In this document: positions 1 through 8,547 of the stretch, piece after piece | Position numbering within the stretch: the stretch's first letter is position 1 | Layout of the letters: every line of letters begins with the position of its first letter | Program-made: the position numbers and the translations under genes | Assembly: GCF_011299595.1 (NCBI RefSeq) | Contig: NZ_CP049867.1 | Location: forward strand, 310,001 to 374,000 | From: Nocardioides sp. HDW12B | Lineage (GTDB): Bacteria > Actinomycetota > Actinomycetes > Propionibacteriales > Nocardioidaceae | Direction: 5' to 3' | DNA: 64,000 nucleotides | Notes under the pieces: generated by a model | What the model was told of the DNA's origin: nothing | Databases searched by the model: none | What the model saw: only the letters and a program-made list of their open reading frames with translations

Positions 1-955
1 TGGTCTCGATCTCGGCGCCGATGCCGTGCTCGGCGCAGAAGTCCAGCATCTCCTGGGTCTCGCGGATGCCGCCGATCTTCGACCCCGCCATGCTGCGCCG
101 CATGGCGGCCAGCGAGAAGGCGTGGAAGTTGTCGGGGCTGTCGGGGATGCCGACGTTGACCATCGTGCCGTTCAGCTTGAGCAGCGAGAGGTACTTGTCC
201 ACCGGCAGGTTGGCCGCGACGGTGTTGACGACCAGGTCGAAGCTGTTGCGCAGCTCCTTGAACGTCTCCTTCTCGCTGGTGGCGTAGTAGTGGTCGGCGC
301 CGAACCGCTTGCCGTCCTCCTGCTTCGACAGCGACTGGCTCAGCACGGTCACCTCGGCGCCCATGGCGGAGGCGATCTTCACCCCCATGTGGCCCAGGCC
401 GCCCATCCCGACGATCGCGACCTTCTTGCCGGGGCCGGCCTCCCAGTGGTTGAGGGGCGAGTAGAGGGTGATGCCGGCGCACAGCAGGGGAGCCGCGACG
501 TCCAGCTCGACACCCTCGGGGATGTTGAGGACGTAGTTCTCGTCCACGACGATCGCCTTCGAGTAGCCGCCGAACGTCGGCTCGCCGTCGTACTCCTTGC
601 CGTTGTACGTCGGCACCTCGCCCTTGAGGCAGTACTGCTCGTCGCCGGCCTGGCAGTTCTCGCACTCACGGCAGGAGTCGACGAAGCAGCCGACGCCGAC
701 GCGGTCGCCGACCTTGAACTTGGAGACGCCGTCGCCGACGGCGCTCACCGTGCCGGCGATCTCGTGGCCGGGCACCATCGGGAACAGGGCCTCGCCCCAC
801 TCCTCACGGGCCTGGTGGATGTCGGAGTGGCAGATGCCGGCGAAGGCGATGTCGATGACGACGTCGTTCGCGCCGGGGTCGCGCCGCTCGACGGTCCGGC
901 GCTCGAAGGGCTCCTTGGGGCCGGGGGTGACCAGGGCGTCCACGGTCTGGGGCAT
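1..955 (-). CDS. Zinc-dependent NADP-type alcohol dehydrogenase, C-terminus beyond the window
   Basis: Medium-chain alcohol/aldehyde reductase of the cinnamyl-alcohol-dehydrogenase type (YahK/AdhC-like), expected to be soluble and NAD(P)H-linked. The first ~318 residues are visible. GICHSD and GHE motifs supply catalytic zinc ligands. A run of four cysteines (C-x5-C-x2-C-x2-C spacing varies) after VGDRVGVG forms the structural zinc site, and [10 protein letters not shown] is the Rossmann dinucleotide motif. The start ATG at 953-955 has an AAGGAGAG ribosome site just upstream. The gene faces left and is divergent from the SsgA-like gene. The family assignment is firm, the natural substrate is not. 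The 3' end is cut by the window edge. Confidence 0.9.
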   Translation of the reverse strand, partial: MPQTVDALVTPGPKEPFERRTVERRDPGANDVVIDIAFAGICHSDIHQAREEWGEALFPMVPGHEIAGTVSAVGDGVSKFKVGDRVGVGCFVDSCRECENCQAGDEQYCLKGEVPTYNGKEYDGEPTFGGYSKAIVVDENYVLNIPEGVELDVAAPLLCAGITLYSPLNHWEAGPGKKVAIVGMGGLGHMGVKIASAMGAEVTVLSQSLSKQEDGKRFGADHYYATSEKETFKELRNSFDLVVNTVAANLPVDKYLSLLKLNGTMVNVGIPDSPDNFHAFSLAAMRRSMAGSKIGGIRETQEMLDFCAEHGIGAEIET

Positions 956-1151
956 GTCTCTCCTTGGTGGGGCTCAGCGGGTTCAGGGGGCCCGGGAGGG
1001 CCGTGGTGAACCTGCCCGCCGGCGCTTGAGGGCTAAACCTTTGCGCTCGGTGCGGACCAGGTCCCGAACCGGTCATAACTCCCGCCCGTGCAGGTCGTTG
1101 ACCTGGGCAGGGACGGGCAGCCGAAGGCGCTCGAGGGACAAGGAGAGACGC

Positions 1152-1550
1152 ATGTCGAAGGTCGTCGTGGAGACCGCCGGGTGGATCCGGGGAGAGGTCG
1201 ACGTCGAGACGGTGGAGGTCGCGCTGGCCTACGAGACCGCCGACCCGTACGCCGTGCGCGTGCACATCACCAGCGCGGAGGGGCGCCGCTGCTGGACCTT
1301 CGGCCGCGACCTGATGGCGGACGGCCTGCGCTCGATGGTGCCGGTCGGCGAGGGCGCCGTGCAGGTGCAGGCCACCTCGGTGCTGACCGAGATCTCCTAC
1401 CTCGACCTCGACGGGCAGAGCACCACGCTGCGCCTGCCCTGGTGGAACACGCGTGAGTTCATCCGGCTGAGCCAGGAGGCCGTCGCCCGCGGCGACGAGC
1501 ACTGTGACGTCGACTCCTGGGTGATGGCGCTGACCGACCAGGAGTCCTGA
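1152..1550 (+). CDS. SsgA-like sporulation/cell-division regulator
   Basis: 132-residue protein of the SsgA-like (SALP) family, found in actinomycetes, where members help position division and peptidoglycan remodelling. Characteristic family stretches are YETADPYAVRV (about residues 29-39), WTFGRDLMADGL (about 52-63) and VGEGAVQV. Length is normal for the family (130-145). The ATG at 1152 follows an AAGGAGAGACGC ribosome site; a longer upstream reading has no such support. It stands alone, divergent from the alcohol dehydrogenase. Which SALP subgroup it belongs to cannot be told by eye. Confidence 0.85.
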   Translation: MSKVVVETAGWIRGEVDVETVEVALAYETADPYAVRVHITSAEGRRCWTFGRDLMADGLRSMVPVGEGAVQVQATSVLTEISYLDLDGQSTTLRLPWWNTREFIRLSQEAVARGDEHCDVDSWVMALTDQES

Positions 1551-1692
1551 GCCGCTCACCGGTCCAGTCGAGTCCCGGTCGTTACCAGAGAAAGTAGGGC
1601 GATCGCGGGACTTTGGTCACTCCGGCGTGTCATGGTGGTGTGAGTCGCCCCACTGGGAGGAAGGCGACCACGACTCTGGGAGGTACACGACG

Positions 1693-1872
1693 ATGTGTGC
1701 ACACACGCCATCCTGTCCGTCCGTCGACGACCAGTGCTGCTGGACCGCGCACGTCGTCAGCGACCACTCGGAGCAGGGGTGGTGCCGTCTCTGCAACGGC
1801 GTCATCCTCTTCGACGACGGCTTCTTCATCGCGCCCGACGGTCACGTCGAGCCGGTGCTGATGTCGGCCTGA
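1693..1872 (+). CDS. DUF5999 family small cysteine-rich protein
   Basis: 59-residue acidic protein beginning MCAHTPSCPS and containing HVVSDHSEQGWCRLCNGVILFDDG, which matches the actinobacterial DUF5999 family in length and motif order. Six cysteines lie in the first ~45 residues, including a C-x2-C pair, so metal binding is possible but unproven. GGGAGG lies 9 nt before the ATG. The function of the family is unknown. An in-frame upstream extension to 1627 exists but lacks family similarity. Confidence 0.7.
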   Translation: MCAHTPSCPSVDDQCCWTAHVVSDHSEQGWCRLCNGVILFDDGFFIAPDGHVEPVLMSA

Positions 1873-1894
1873 GCGCCGGCACCCTGCTGACCTG

Positions 1895-2491
1895 ATGCGC
1901 CGGGGGCTGCGCGCCGTCGTCGTGACGGCGCTGGTCTCGGCGACCGCGTCCTTCGCCGTCCCCGTCGCCACGCCCTCGCTGGCGCCCGCGGCGTCGGCCT
2001 GGACCGAGGCGCCCGAGGACTACGCGGCGTACGAGCCCGAGGACGGCTGTCGCACCCGGCCGCTGCCCGGCACGGGCGAGCTGGCGTCCTGGATCGACCG
2101 CGCGTTCACCGGCGGCGCCGCCCGCGCCACCATGCGCACGTGCTCGAGCAGCTCCTCGGAGCACCAGGACGGGCGCGCCATCGACTGGACGATGGACGCG
2201 GACAAGCGCGCCCAGCGGCGCGAGGTCGCCCGCTTCCTGGCCAAGGTCTTCGCCGAGGACCCCGACGGCAACCGGCACGCACTCGCCCGTCGGATGGGCG
2301 TCATGTACGTCATCTGGAACGACCGCATCTACGCGTCCTACCGGACCTTCGAGGCGCGCGACTACCTGAGCTCGTCGTGCCGTTCGGTGGAGCGCTGCTC
2401 CAAGACGTTGCGGCACCGCGACCACGTGCACCTGTCGCTGAGCCAGCGCGGCGGGCGCGGGCTGACGAGCTGGTACGTCGAGGGGTCCTGA
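1895..2491 (+). CDS. Secreted protein with VldE/ARB_07466-like C-terminal domain
   Basis: 198 residues with a clear Sec signal peptide: MRRGLR, a hydrophobic run, then small residues before about residue 35. The mature part has EHQDGRAIDWTMDA (about 89-102), GVMYVIWNDRIYAS and HRDHVHLSLS (about 175-184). This is the pattern of the actinobacterial extracellular domain seen at the C-terminus of many cell-wall-associated proteins. The conserved H-x4-D and D-H-V-H residues recall M15/D-Ala-D-Ala-type metallopeptidase folds, but enzymatic activity is not established. No good ribosome site is visible at the chosen ATG. It follows the DUF5999 gene by 22 bp. Confidence 0.75.
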   Translation: MRRGLRAVVVTALVSATASFAVPVATPSLAPAASAWTEAPEDYAAYEPEDGCRTRPLPGTGELASWIDRAFTGGAARATMRTCSSSSSEHQDGRAIDWTMDADKRAQRREVARFLAKVFAEDPDGNRHALARRMGVMYVIWNDRIYASYRTFEARDYLSSSCRSVERCSKTLRHRDHVHLSLSQRGGRGLTSWYVEGS

Positions 2492-2514
2492 CCCGCGGCC
2501 CTAGGCCGACGGAC

Positions 2515-2528
2515 TAGAACGCGTTACA
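2515..2528. promoter_or_regulatory. Candidate KstR-type operator in the gabD2 promoter
   Basis: TAGAACGCGTTACA fits the published KstR core TNNAACNNGTTNNA exactly and lies 36 bp before the gabD2 start, overlapping a possible -10 element. The match is seen directly. Regulation by a KstR-like TetR repressor is inference, and a motif this degenerate can occur by chance about once in a window of this size. Confidence 0.35.
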
Positions 2529-2563
2529 GTTTTCGGGTTTCCCGACCCGAGGAGTACGCCGCC

Positions 2564-4117
2564 ATGCCCCTTCCCGCGACCATCGACGACCGGCTGCTCG
2601 GTCGCCTCACCGACCGGGTGCGCTCGAGCGGCGGAGCGACGTACAAGCTGCTCGAGGTCTACACCGGCGAGGTGATCACGGCGCTGCCGCAGTCCACCGC
2701 GGCCGACGTCGAGGCGGCGTACGCCGACGCCCGCGAGGCCCAGCAGGGCTGGGCCTCGCAGCCGCTGGAGCAGCGGCTCGCGGTGATGAAGCGCTTCCAC
2801 AAGCTGCTGCTGAAGAACCACGCGACCGTCGTCGACCTCATGCAGGCCGAGACCGGCAAGGCCCGTCGGATGTCCTTCGAGGAGGTCTGTGACGTCGCCA
2901 TGACGACCAGCCACTACCTCCGCACGGCGTCACGGGTGCTCACCGACACGAAGCGGGGCGGGGTGGTGCCGTTCGTCTCGACCGCCACCGAGGTGCGGGC
3001 GCCCAAGGGCGTCGTCGGCCTGATCTCGCCGTGGAACTTCCCCTTCGCCACCAGCCTCTCCGACGCCATGCCGGCACTGATCGCGGGCAACGGGGTGGTG
3101 CTCAAGCCGGACAACCGGAGCACCCTCAACGTCGCCTTCGGGGTCTCGCTGCTCGAGGAGGCCGGCCTGCCCGCGGGGCTGGTGCAGATCGTGTGCGGGG
3201 AGGGGCCGGACGTCGGACCGGCGATCGTCGACGGCGCCGACTACGTCATGTTCACCGGCTCCACCGCGACCGGGCGCGTCATCGGCGAGCGCGCCGGGGC
3301 CAACCTCATCGGCTGCACCCTCGAGCTCGGCGGCAAGAACCCGCTGGTCGTGATGCCCGACGCCGACCTCGACGAGACGGTCCCCGGTGCTCTCTTCGGC
3401 TCCTTCCTCAACGCCGGCCAGGCCTGCATGCACATCGAGCGGATCTACGTGCACGCCTTGGTCGCGGAGGAGTTCACCCGGAGGTTCGTGATCGCCGCCG
3501 AGCGGATCGCCCTGGGCGCGTCGTACGACTGGGAGCCGGAGATGGGCGCGCTCATCAGCGCCGAGCACCTGGAGCGGGTGTCCGACCACGTCGAGGACGC
3601 GCGGTCGCAGGGGGCGGAGGTGCTGACCGGGGGGCGGGCCCGCCCCGACCTGGGGCCGACCTTCTACGAGCCGACGGTGCTGCGCGGGGTGACCCCGGCG
3701 ATGAGGCTCGCGCGCGAGGAGACCTTCGGACCGGTCACGGCGATCTTCACCTACGAGACCGAGGACGAGGTCGTGGCGCTGGCCAACGACACCGACTACG
3801 GCCTCAACGCCAGCATCTGGTCGCGCGACCTCGAGGCGGCCGAGCGGCTCGGACGTCGGATCCGGGCCGGCAACATCGGCGTCAACGACAGCCTGGCCTG
3901 CGCCTACGCCAGCAAGTCGACGCCCTCGGGCGGGATCAAGAACAGCGGGGTGGGCTCACGCCACGGCGACTCCGGGTTGCTGAAGTACACCGACCCGATC
4001 AACGTCGCCGTGCTCAAGAAGCAGGTCCTCACCCCGCCCGCCGACGTCGACTACGCGAAGTACGTCAAGCAGACGGTCCTGTCCCTCAAGGCCATGCGCC
4101 GCCTCAACCTGCGGTGA
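2564..4117 (+). CDS. gabD2: Succinate-semialdehyde dehydrogenase GabD2
   Basis: 517-residue aldehyde dehydrogenase superfamily protein that oxidises succinic semialdehyde to succinate with NADP+, feeding the TCA cycle. SPWNFP (155-160) and the ELGGKN motif (254-259, general base Glu254) are present, and the catalytic cysteine is Cys288 in GQACMHIERIYV. The N-terminal stretch, LTDRVRSSGG then EVYTGEVITALPQST, and the length both match mycobacterial GabD2 rather than GabD1. GAGGAG lies 9 nt before the ATG. No GABA transaminase is adjacent, so its physiological source of substrate is open. Confidence 0.9.
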   Translation: MPLPATIDDRLLGRLTDRVRSSGGATYKLLEVYTGEVITALPQSTAADVEAAYADAREAQQGWASQPLEQRLAVMKRFHKLLLKNHATVVDLMQAETGKARRMSFEEVCDVAMTTSHYLRTASRVLTDTKRGGVVPFVSTATEVRAPKGVVGLISPWNFPFATSLSDAMPALIAGNGVVLKPDNRSTLNVAFGVSLLEEAGLPAGLVQIVCGEGPDVGPAIVDGADYVMFTGSTATGRVIGERAGANLIGCTLELGGKNPLVVMPDADLDETVPGALFGSFLNAGQACMHIERIYVHALVAEEFTRRFVIAAERIALGASYDWEPEMGALISAEHLERVSDHVEDARSQGAEVLTGGRARPDLGPTFYEPTVLRGVTPAMRLAREETFGPVTAIFTYETEDEVVALANDTDYGLNASIWSRDLEAAERLGRRIRAGNIGVNDSLACAYASKSTPSGGIKNSGVGSRHGDSGLLKYTDPINVAVLKKQVLTPPADVDYAKYVKQTVLSLKAMRRLNLR

Positions 4118-4126
4118 TGGGGGGTG

Positions 4127-4204
4127 CCGGTTTCACCAGGTACCTAGTGAAACCGGCGCTTCCCGAGCGAAGCATCGCTCGGGAAGCGCCGGTTTCGTCA
4201 GGGA
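4127..4204. repeat. GGTACC-centred composite palindrome, copy 1
   Basis: A 30-bp near-perfect palindrome centred on GGTACC (4127-4156) runs into a hairpin with a perfect 16-bp stem (4155-4170 with 4175-4190, loop AGCA), followed by GGTTTCGTCAGGGA. It lies between the converging gabD2 and dioxygenase genes and could end transcription from both sides. Three more copies occur in the window (18069-18164, 37015-37100, 37200-37272). Confidence 0.9.
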
Positions 4205-4214
4205 AGGTACGCCG

Positions 4215-5000
4215 TCACGCCACCTGGAGCGAGCGCTTCGACAGCCCCATCCAGTAGCCCTCGATGCGCTGCAGGCCGGGGGCGCTCGGGTCGGTCGCGG
4301 CGCCGAGCGTGACGAACAGCGGGGTCAGGTGCTCGACGGTGGGGTGGGCGTAGGGCAGTCCCGGGGCGAGGTCGGCGTACGACGCGAGCGTGTCGACGTC
4401 ACCGCGTGCGAGGGCCTCGGCCGCCCAGAGGTCGAAGTCCTGCGACCAGCCCGGCACCGCGGCGTCGATGCGGAACTCGGTGAGGAACGGCAGGCCGTGG
4501 GTGAGGAAGCCGGAGCCGATGACGAGCACGCCCTCGTCGCGCAGCGCGCGCAGGCGCGAGCCGAGCTGGAGCAGGCGGCCGGGGTCGTGGGTGGGCAGCG
4601 ACATCTGCACCACCGGGATGTCGGCGTCGGGGTACATGATCTTGAGCGGCACCCAGGCGCCGTGGTCGAGCCCGCGCGAGGGGTGGCGGTGGACGGTCTC
4701 GTGGTCCGGCATCATCGCCGCGACCCGGTCGGCGAGCGCGGTGGCGTCCGGGGTCGCGTACGTCTCCTCGTAGTAGCGCTGCGGGAAGCCGCCGAAGTCG
4801 TAGACCAGGGGCGTGCCGGCGGCCGTGGCGCTCAGCGCGAGGGGGGCGGACTCCCAGTGGGCCGAGACGATCACGATGCCGGTCGGACGCGGGAGGTCGG
4901 CGGCCCAGGCGCGCAGCTGGCCGCTCCAGACCGGGTCGTCGAGGAGGGGCGGCGCGCCGTGTCCGATGTAGAGCGCCGGGAGCGGGTGGGAACCGGTCAT
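4215..5000 (-). CDS. DODA-type (LigB-family) extradiol dioxygenase
   Basis: 261-residue homologue of YgiD/4,5-DOPA extradiol dioxygenases, non-haem iron or zinc enzymes that cleave catechols. PALYIGHGAPPLL near the N-terminus, VIVSAHWE (about 44-51), SRGLDHGAWVPL (about 107-118) and VIGSGFLTHGL (about 160-170) carry the family's metal-ligand histidines. The start MTGSHPLPALYIGHG was chosen because homologues begin just before this motif. Divergent from a MarR gene with a 52-bp gap, a common arrangement that suggests control by that regulator. Natural substrate unknown. Confidence 0.85.
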   Translation of the reverse strand: MTGSHPLPALYIGHGAPPLLDDPVWSGQLRAWAADLPRPTGIVIVSAHWESAPLALSATAAGTPLVYDFGGFPQRYYEETYATPDATALADRVAAMMPDHETVHRHPSRGLDHGAWVPLKIMYPDADIPVVQMSLPTHDPGRLLQLGSRLRALRDEGVLVIGSGFLTHGLPFLTEFRIDAAVPGWSQDFDLWAAEALARGDVDTLASYADLAPGLPYAHPTVEHLTPLFVTLGAATDPSAPGLQRIEGYWMGLSKRSLQVA

Positions 5001-5052
5001 GATGGGCCTCACGAACGAACTAGATTGTTGAAGTCTCAAGTATAGAGGTAGG
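5001..5052. promoter_or_regulatory. Divergent promoter/operator region, dioxygenase and marR
   Basis: This 52-bp AT-richer gap separates the divergent dioxygenase and MarR genes. At 5028-5039 it holds TTGAAGTCTCAA, a short imperfect palindrome (TTGA/TCAA arms), followed by TATAGAGG, a possible -10 for marR. It is the obvious place for MarR to bind and govern both genes. The palindrome is short, so its role as the operator is inferred from position. Confidence 0.5.
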
Positions 5053-5571
5053 ATGGCGGCTATGACCAGATGGTTGACCCAGGACGAGCTCGCGGCGTGG
5101 CTGCCCCTGGCCGGGGTCATGCTGCGCTTCAACAGCGCTCTCGACAGCCAGCTGGTCCGCGACTCCGACCTCACGCACTTCGACTACCTCTGTCTCGCGA
5201 TGCTGTCCGAGGAGAAGGACCACGTCACGTCGATGAGCCACCTCGCGGGCCGCACCAACGCCTCACTGTCGCGCCTGTCCCACGTGGTCAGCAAGCTCGA
5301 GCGCCGCGGACTGGTCTCGCGCTGTCCCTCGGACATCAGCCGGCGGGTGACCAACGTGCGCATGACCGAGCAGGGGTACGCCGTGCTCGTCGCCGCGGCG
5401 CCGGGACACGTCGAGCACGTCCGCTCGCTGATCTTCGACGGCCTGAGCGACGAGGACGTCGACGCCCTGCGCCGGGTCATGCTCCACGTGCTCGGCAACA
5501 TCGAGTGCGCCGGGGCGAAGGACGCCCAGCGCGAGGGCAAGCCCGTGCCGCCGCCCGCCCGCGTCATCTGA
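5053..5571 (+). CDS. MarR-family transcriptional regulator
   Basis: 172-residue winged-helix repressor/activator. The DNA-binding part spans roughly residues 40-110: MSHLAGRTNASLSRLSHVVSKLERRGLV is the HTH with recognition helix, and SDISRRVTNVRMTEQGY is the wing with the conserved D-R-R. Such proteins usually respond to phenolic or other small aromatic ligands. It sits back-to-back with a DODA-type ring-cleaving dioxygenase, so it probably controls that gene. The ATG at 5053 is the first, with GAGG 4 nt upstream; ATG 5062 is an alternative start. Confidence 0.88.
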   Translation: MAAMTRWLTQDELAAWLPLAGVMLRFNSALDSQLVRDSDLTHFDYLCLAMLSEEKDHVTSMSHLAGRTNASLSRLSHVVSKLERRGLVSRCPSDISRRVTNVRMTEQGYAVLVAAAPGHVEHVRSLIFDGLSDEDVDALRRVMLHVLGNIECAGAKDAQREGKPVPPPARVI

Positions 5572-5584
5572 CCCGTCCGACGCC

Positions 5585-5974
5585 TCAGCGGGCCCGCGAC
5601 CGGCGCAGGCACAGCCAGGCGGCCCCGGCGTAGAGCACGGCGTACATCCCGCTGACTCCCACCACGTCGAGCGCCGACGCGCCCGCGGGCAGCCCGACGA
5701 CCAGCCACCCGAGCGCGACCGCGACCACCACCCCGGCTGCGGCGCCGAGCGCCACCGCCGAGCCGTGCGGGCTCAGCCGCGCCAGGAGCACGCCGACCAC
5801 GGCGACGACCGGCGCGAGGAGGTACGGCGCGTCGTCGCGACCGCCGTCCCCGACGATGCCGAGCGCCCCGACGCCGAGCAGCAGCAGGAGCGTGACGAGG
5901 CCTGCTGCTGCGAGGCCGAGCCACGGGGGATGGGAGGCGGTCGGTGAAGTAGGGGAGCCGGGTGCGGCGGTCAT
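5585..5974 (-). CDS. Small membrane protein next to ABC exporter
   Basis: 129-residue protein not assignable to a named family. After a short Pro/Ser-rich N-terminus it shows four hydrophobic segments: LGLAAAGLVTLLLLLGVGALGI, YLLAPVVAVVGVLLARL, a third segment rich in Ala and Val, then MYAVLYAGAAWLCL. It ends in a basic tail (RRSRAR). The start MTAAPGSP follows a GGAGGACACC ribosome site. It lies 59 bp downstream of the ABC permease on the same strand, so it may be co-transcribed. It ends 13 bp from the converging MarR gene. Confidence 0.65.
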   Translation of the reverse strand: MTAAPGSPTSPTASHPPWLGLAAAGLVTLLLLLGVGALGIVGDGGRDDAPYLLAPVVAVVGVLLARLSPHGSAVALGAAAGVVVAVALGWLVVGLPAGASALDVVGVSGMYAVLYAGAAWLCLRRSRAR

Positions 5975-6033
5975 GGTGTCCTCCGGGGTCGGTCGGTGCG
6001 GGTGGGGTGAGGGCGGTGCGTGCCGAGAGGCGG

Positions 6034-6801
6034 TCAGTGTCCGGCGTCGGAGCGGACCAGGCGCCGTCCCCCGAGCAGGAGCGACCCGGCGGCCCAGGCG
6101 AGCAGCGTCAGGCGCGCCGACGTCGTGGTCATGTCGTCGCCCGGGCCCTCCCCGAAGACGAGGTACAGCGCGCTGGAGCCCGGGGTGGCCGCCGACAGGT
6201 CGAGCGCCCAGTCGTAGGGCAGGTTCGCGAGCAGCGGCGGCAGCACGAGCACCAGCGCGGTGACGCTGACCAGCGCACCGGCGGTGCTGCGCAGCGCCAG
6301 CCCGAGCCCGACCGCCAGCAGGGCGCTGCAGCCGAGCACCAGCCCCAGACCGCCGAGCTCGCGCAGCCCCTCGCCGGACGGCAGCCCGACGCCGGGCACG
6401 ATCACCCACAGCACGACGGTGGCGGCGAGCAGCAGCACCAGCCCGACCAGCGTCGTGGTCAGGGCCAGCACGACGGTGCGGGCGAGGAGCAGTAGCCCGC
6501 GGCGCGGGGTCCACTGCAGCGTGGGCACGATGCCGCCGTTGCCGTGGTCGGCGGTGGCCGTCACGGTCGCCAGCGCCAGCACCCCGAAGAGCGCGAACAT
6601 CGCGGTCGGACGGCTGCCGTCCCAGGCCGTCGCGTCGGACGGCACGTCGCCGGGGTCGCCGGCCACGTCGATGCCGATCAGCGCAGCCAGTCCGAGCACC
6701 GACACGGCGGTCACCAGCACGAGGACCCAGCTCGACCGCACGCTCCAGATCCGGCTCCACTCGGCCCGCCCGGTCGCGGCGAGCAGGGCGAGGTCGCCCA
6801 T
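6034..6801 (-). CDS. ABC-2-type transporter permease
   Basis: 255-residue integral membrane protein with about six hydrophobic segments. The first follows RIWSVRSSWVLVLVTAVSVLGLAALIG. A central pair lies around residues 105-135, and a late pair precedes the C-terminus. The pattern is that of ABC-2 permeases working as dimers with a separate ATPase. The start codon overlaps the stop of the ATPase gene by one base (TGATG), so the two are translationally coupled. Substrate unknown. Drug or antimicrobial export is typical of this pairing, but nothing here proves it. Confidence 0.82.
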   Translation of the reverse strand: MGDLALLAATGRAEWSRIWSVRSSWVLVLVTAVSVLGLAALIGIDVAGDPGDVPSDATAWDGSRPTAMFALFGVLALATVTATADHGNGGIVPTLQWTPRRGLLLLARTVVLALTTTLVGLVLLLAATVVLWVIVPGVGLPSGEGLRELGGLGLVLGCSALLAVGLGLALRSTAGALVSVTALVLVLPPLLANLPYDWALDLSAATPGSSALYLVFGEGPGDDMTTTSARLTLLAWAAGSLLLGGRRLVRSDAGH

Positions 6802-7712
6802 CACGCCACCTCCGCGCCGACGTGCTCGACCGCGCCCTCGGTCAGCCGGAGGTAGGCCTGCTCGAGCGACTGCTCGACCTCCGCCAGCCGGTGCAGGGGG
6901 ACGCCGTGCTCGTGCGCCACCGTGCCGACCACCGCCGCGGCCAGCCCGGTGACCTCGAGGTCGTCGGCGCCCTGCCGCTCGACGACGCCGCCGCGCGTCG
7001 ACAGCGCCCGCGCGAGGTCGTCGGCGTACGGCGTGCGCACGCTCACCCGCTGCTCGTCGAGGCCGCGCAGCACCTCCGCCACCGTGGCGTCGGCGATGAG
7101 CCGACCCCGGCCGATCACCACCACCCGGTCGGCGACCATCTGCATCTCGCTCATGAGGTGGCTCGAGACCAGCACGGTCCGGCCCTCGTCGGCCCACCCG
7201 CGCAGCAGCGTGCGGATCCAGCGCACCCCGTCGAGGTCGAGGCCGTTGACGGGCTCGTCGAACATCAGCACCGCGGGGTCGCCCAGCATCGCGGCCGCGA
7301 TGCCCAGGCGCTGCCGCATGCCGAGCGAGTAGCCCTTGACCCGGCGTCCGGCCGCGCCGCTCAGGCCGACCCGGTCGAGCACCTCGTCGACGCGCGTGAG
7401 CGGGATGCCGTTGCTGAGCGCGGCGACACGGAGGTGGCCGCGCCCGGTGCGCCCGGGGTGCAGCGCCCCGGCGTCCAGCAGCGCCCCGACCTCGTGCAGC
7501 GGCGCCGACATGTCGGTGTAGGTCCGCCCCGCCACCCGGGCGGACCCGGCGGTGGGACGGTCGAGTCCCAGCACCATGCGCATGGTGGTGGACTTGCCGG
7601 CGCCGTTCGGCCCGAGGAAGCCGGTCACGGCCCCGGGCTCGACGTCGAAGGTCAGGTCGTCGACGGCGACCACGTCGCCGTACCTCTTGCTGAGTCCGCG
7701 CACCTCGATCAT
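6801..7712 (-). CDS. ABC transporter ATP-binding protein (DrrA/CcmA type)
   Basis: 303-residue ATPase partner of the downstream ABC-2 permease. Walker A GPNGAGKST is at residues 34-42, the signature YSLGMRQRLGIA lies around 135-146, Walker B ends VLMFDEP, and the H-loop is SSHLMSE. The C-terminal ~80 residues form the extra domain usual for this exporter class, with VSVRTPYADDL and a stretch ending near EQSLEQAYLRLTEG. The start MIEVRGLSKRYG matches homologues; upstream residues in frame are not conserved. Confidence 0.92.
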   Translation of the reverse strand: MIEVRGLSKRYGDVVAVDDLTFDVEPGAVTGFLGPNGAGKSTTMRMVLGLDRPTAGSARVAGRTYTDMSAPLHEVGALLDAGALHPGRTGRGHLRVAALSNGIPLTRVDEVLDRVGLSGAAGRRVKGYSLGMRQRLGIAAAMLGDPAVLMFDEPVNGLDLDGVRWIRTLLRGWADEGRTVLVSSHLMSEMQMVADRVVVIGRGRLIADATVAEVLRGLDEQRVSVRTPYADDLARALSTRGGVVERQGADDLEVTGLAAAVVGTVAHEHGVPLHRLAEVEQSLEQAYLRLTEGAVEHVGAEVA

Positions 7713-7857
7713 CGGGGTCCCTCCGTCCGCGGCGGCGCACGCCGCCGTCTCGTCTGCCTCGACCGTGCTGTCGAGCCGACGGTAGGGACGGGCGCGGGCG
7801 GAAGTGGCGGACGTGCTGTGGAGGTCCTGTGCAGATCGCGGAGCCCTCACCCCGCGG

Positions 7858-8547
7858 TCAGGGCAGGCGCCAGTCCACCGGCGGCGCGCCCTGGGCCTCG
7901 AGCAGCGCGTCGACCTGGCTGAAGGGCCGTGAGCCAAAGAAGCCGTTGCGCGCCGACAGCGGCGAGGGGTGCACCGACTCCACCGCGGGCACCGCGCCCA
8001 GCGACGCCTTGAGCCGGCGCGCGTCCGCGCCCCAGAGCACCGCCGCCAGCGGACCGCCGCGGGCCGCGAGCACCTCGATGGCCCGGTCCGTCACGGCCTC
8101 CCAGCCCTTGCCGCGGTGAGCCGCGGACTTGCCGGGCTGCACGGTGAGGCAGCGGTTGAGCAGCAGCACGCCCTGCTCGGTCCACGGGGTGAGGTCGCCG
8201 CTCGACGGCATCGGGTGGCCGAGGTCGGTCGTGAGCTCCTTGTAGATGTTGAGCAGGCTCGGCGGCAGCGGCCGTACGTCGGGGGCGACCGAGAAGCTCA
8301 GCCCGACCGGGTGGCCCGGCGTCGGGTAGGGGTCCTGGCCCACGACCAGCACGCGCACCTCGGCGAGCGGGCGCTGGAAGGCGCGCAGCACGTGGTCGCC
8401 CGCGGGCAGGTAGCCGCGCCCGGCCGCCACCTCCTCGCGCAGGAAGCGGCCCATCGCCTCGATCCGGTCCTCGACCGGCGCGAGCGCCTCGGCCCAGTCC
8501 GCGGCCACGAGCCCGCGGTCGACCAGCGACCCCAGGGTGCCGGTCAC
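7858..8547 (-). CDS. ung: Uracil-DNA glycosylase
   Basis: 229-residue family 1 UDG that removes uracil from DNA in base-excision repair. [17 protein letters not shown] (70-86) holds the catalytic Asp72. LLLNRCLTV is the uracil-binding Asn region, and [18 protein letters not shown] near the C-terminus holds the catalytic histidine and DNA-intercalation loop. The GTG start overlaps the stop of the upstream GDSL gene by four bases (GTGA), which fixes the start and suggests coupled translation. Confidence 0.95.
   Translation of the reverse strand: MTGTLGSLVDRGLVAADWAEALAPVEDRIEAMGRFLREEVAAGRGYLPAGDHVLRAFQRPLAEVRVLVVGQDPYPTPGHPVGLSFSVAPDVRPLPPSLLNIYKELTTDLGHPMPSSGDLTPWTEQGVLLLNRCLTVQPGKSAAHRGKGWEAVTDRAIEVLAARGGPLAAVLWGADARRLKASLGAVPAVESVHPSPLSARNGFFGSRPFSQVDALLEAQGAPPVDWRLP

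Noticed and set aside
26-1009. Long open frames opposite the alcohol dehydrogenase and many other genes
   Set aside because: High-GC DNA leaves long open frames on the opposite strand. These have Arg/Ala/Gly-rich or Val/Asp/Leu/Gly-rich products with no domain pattern, and the other strand encodes a recognisable enzyme.
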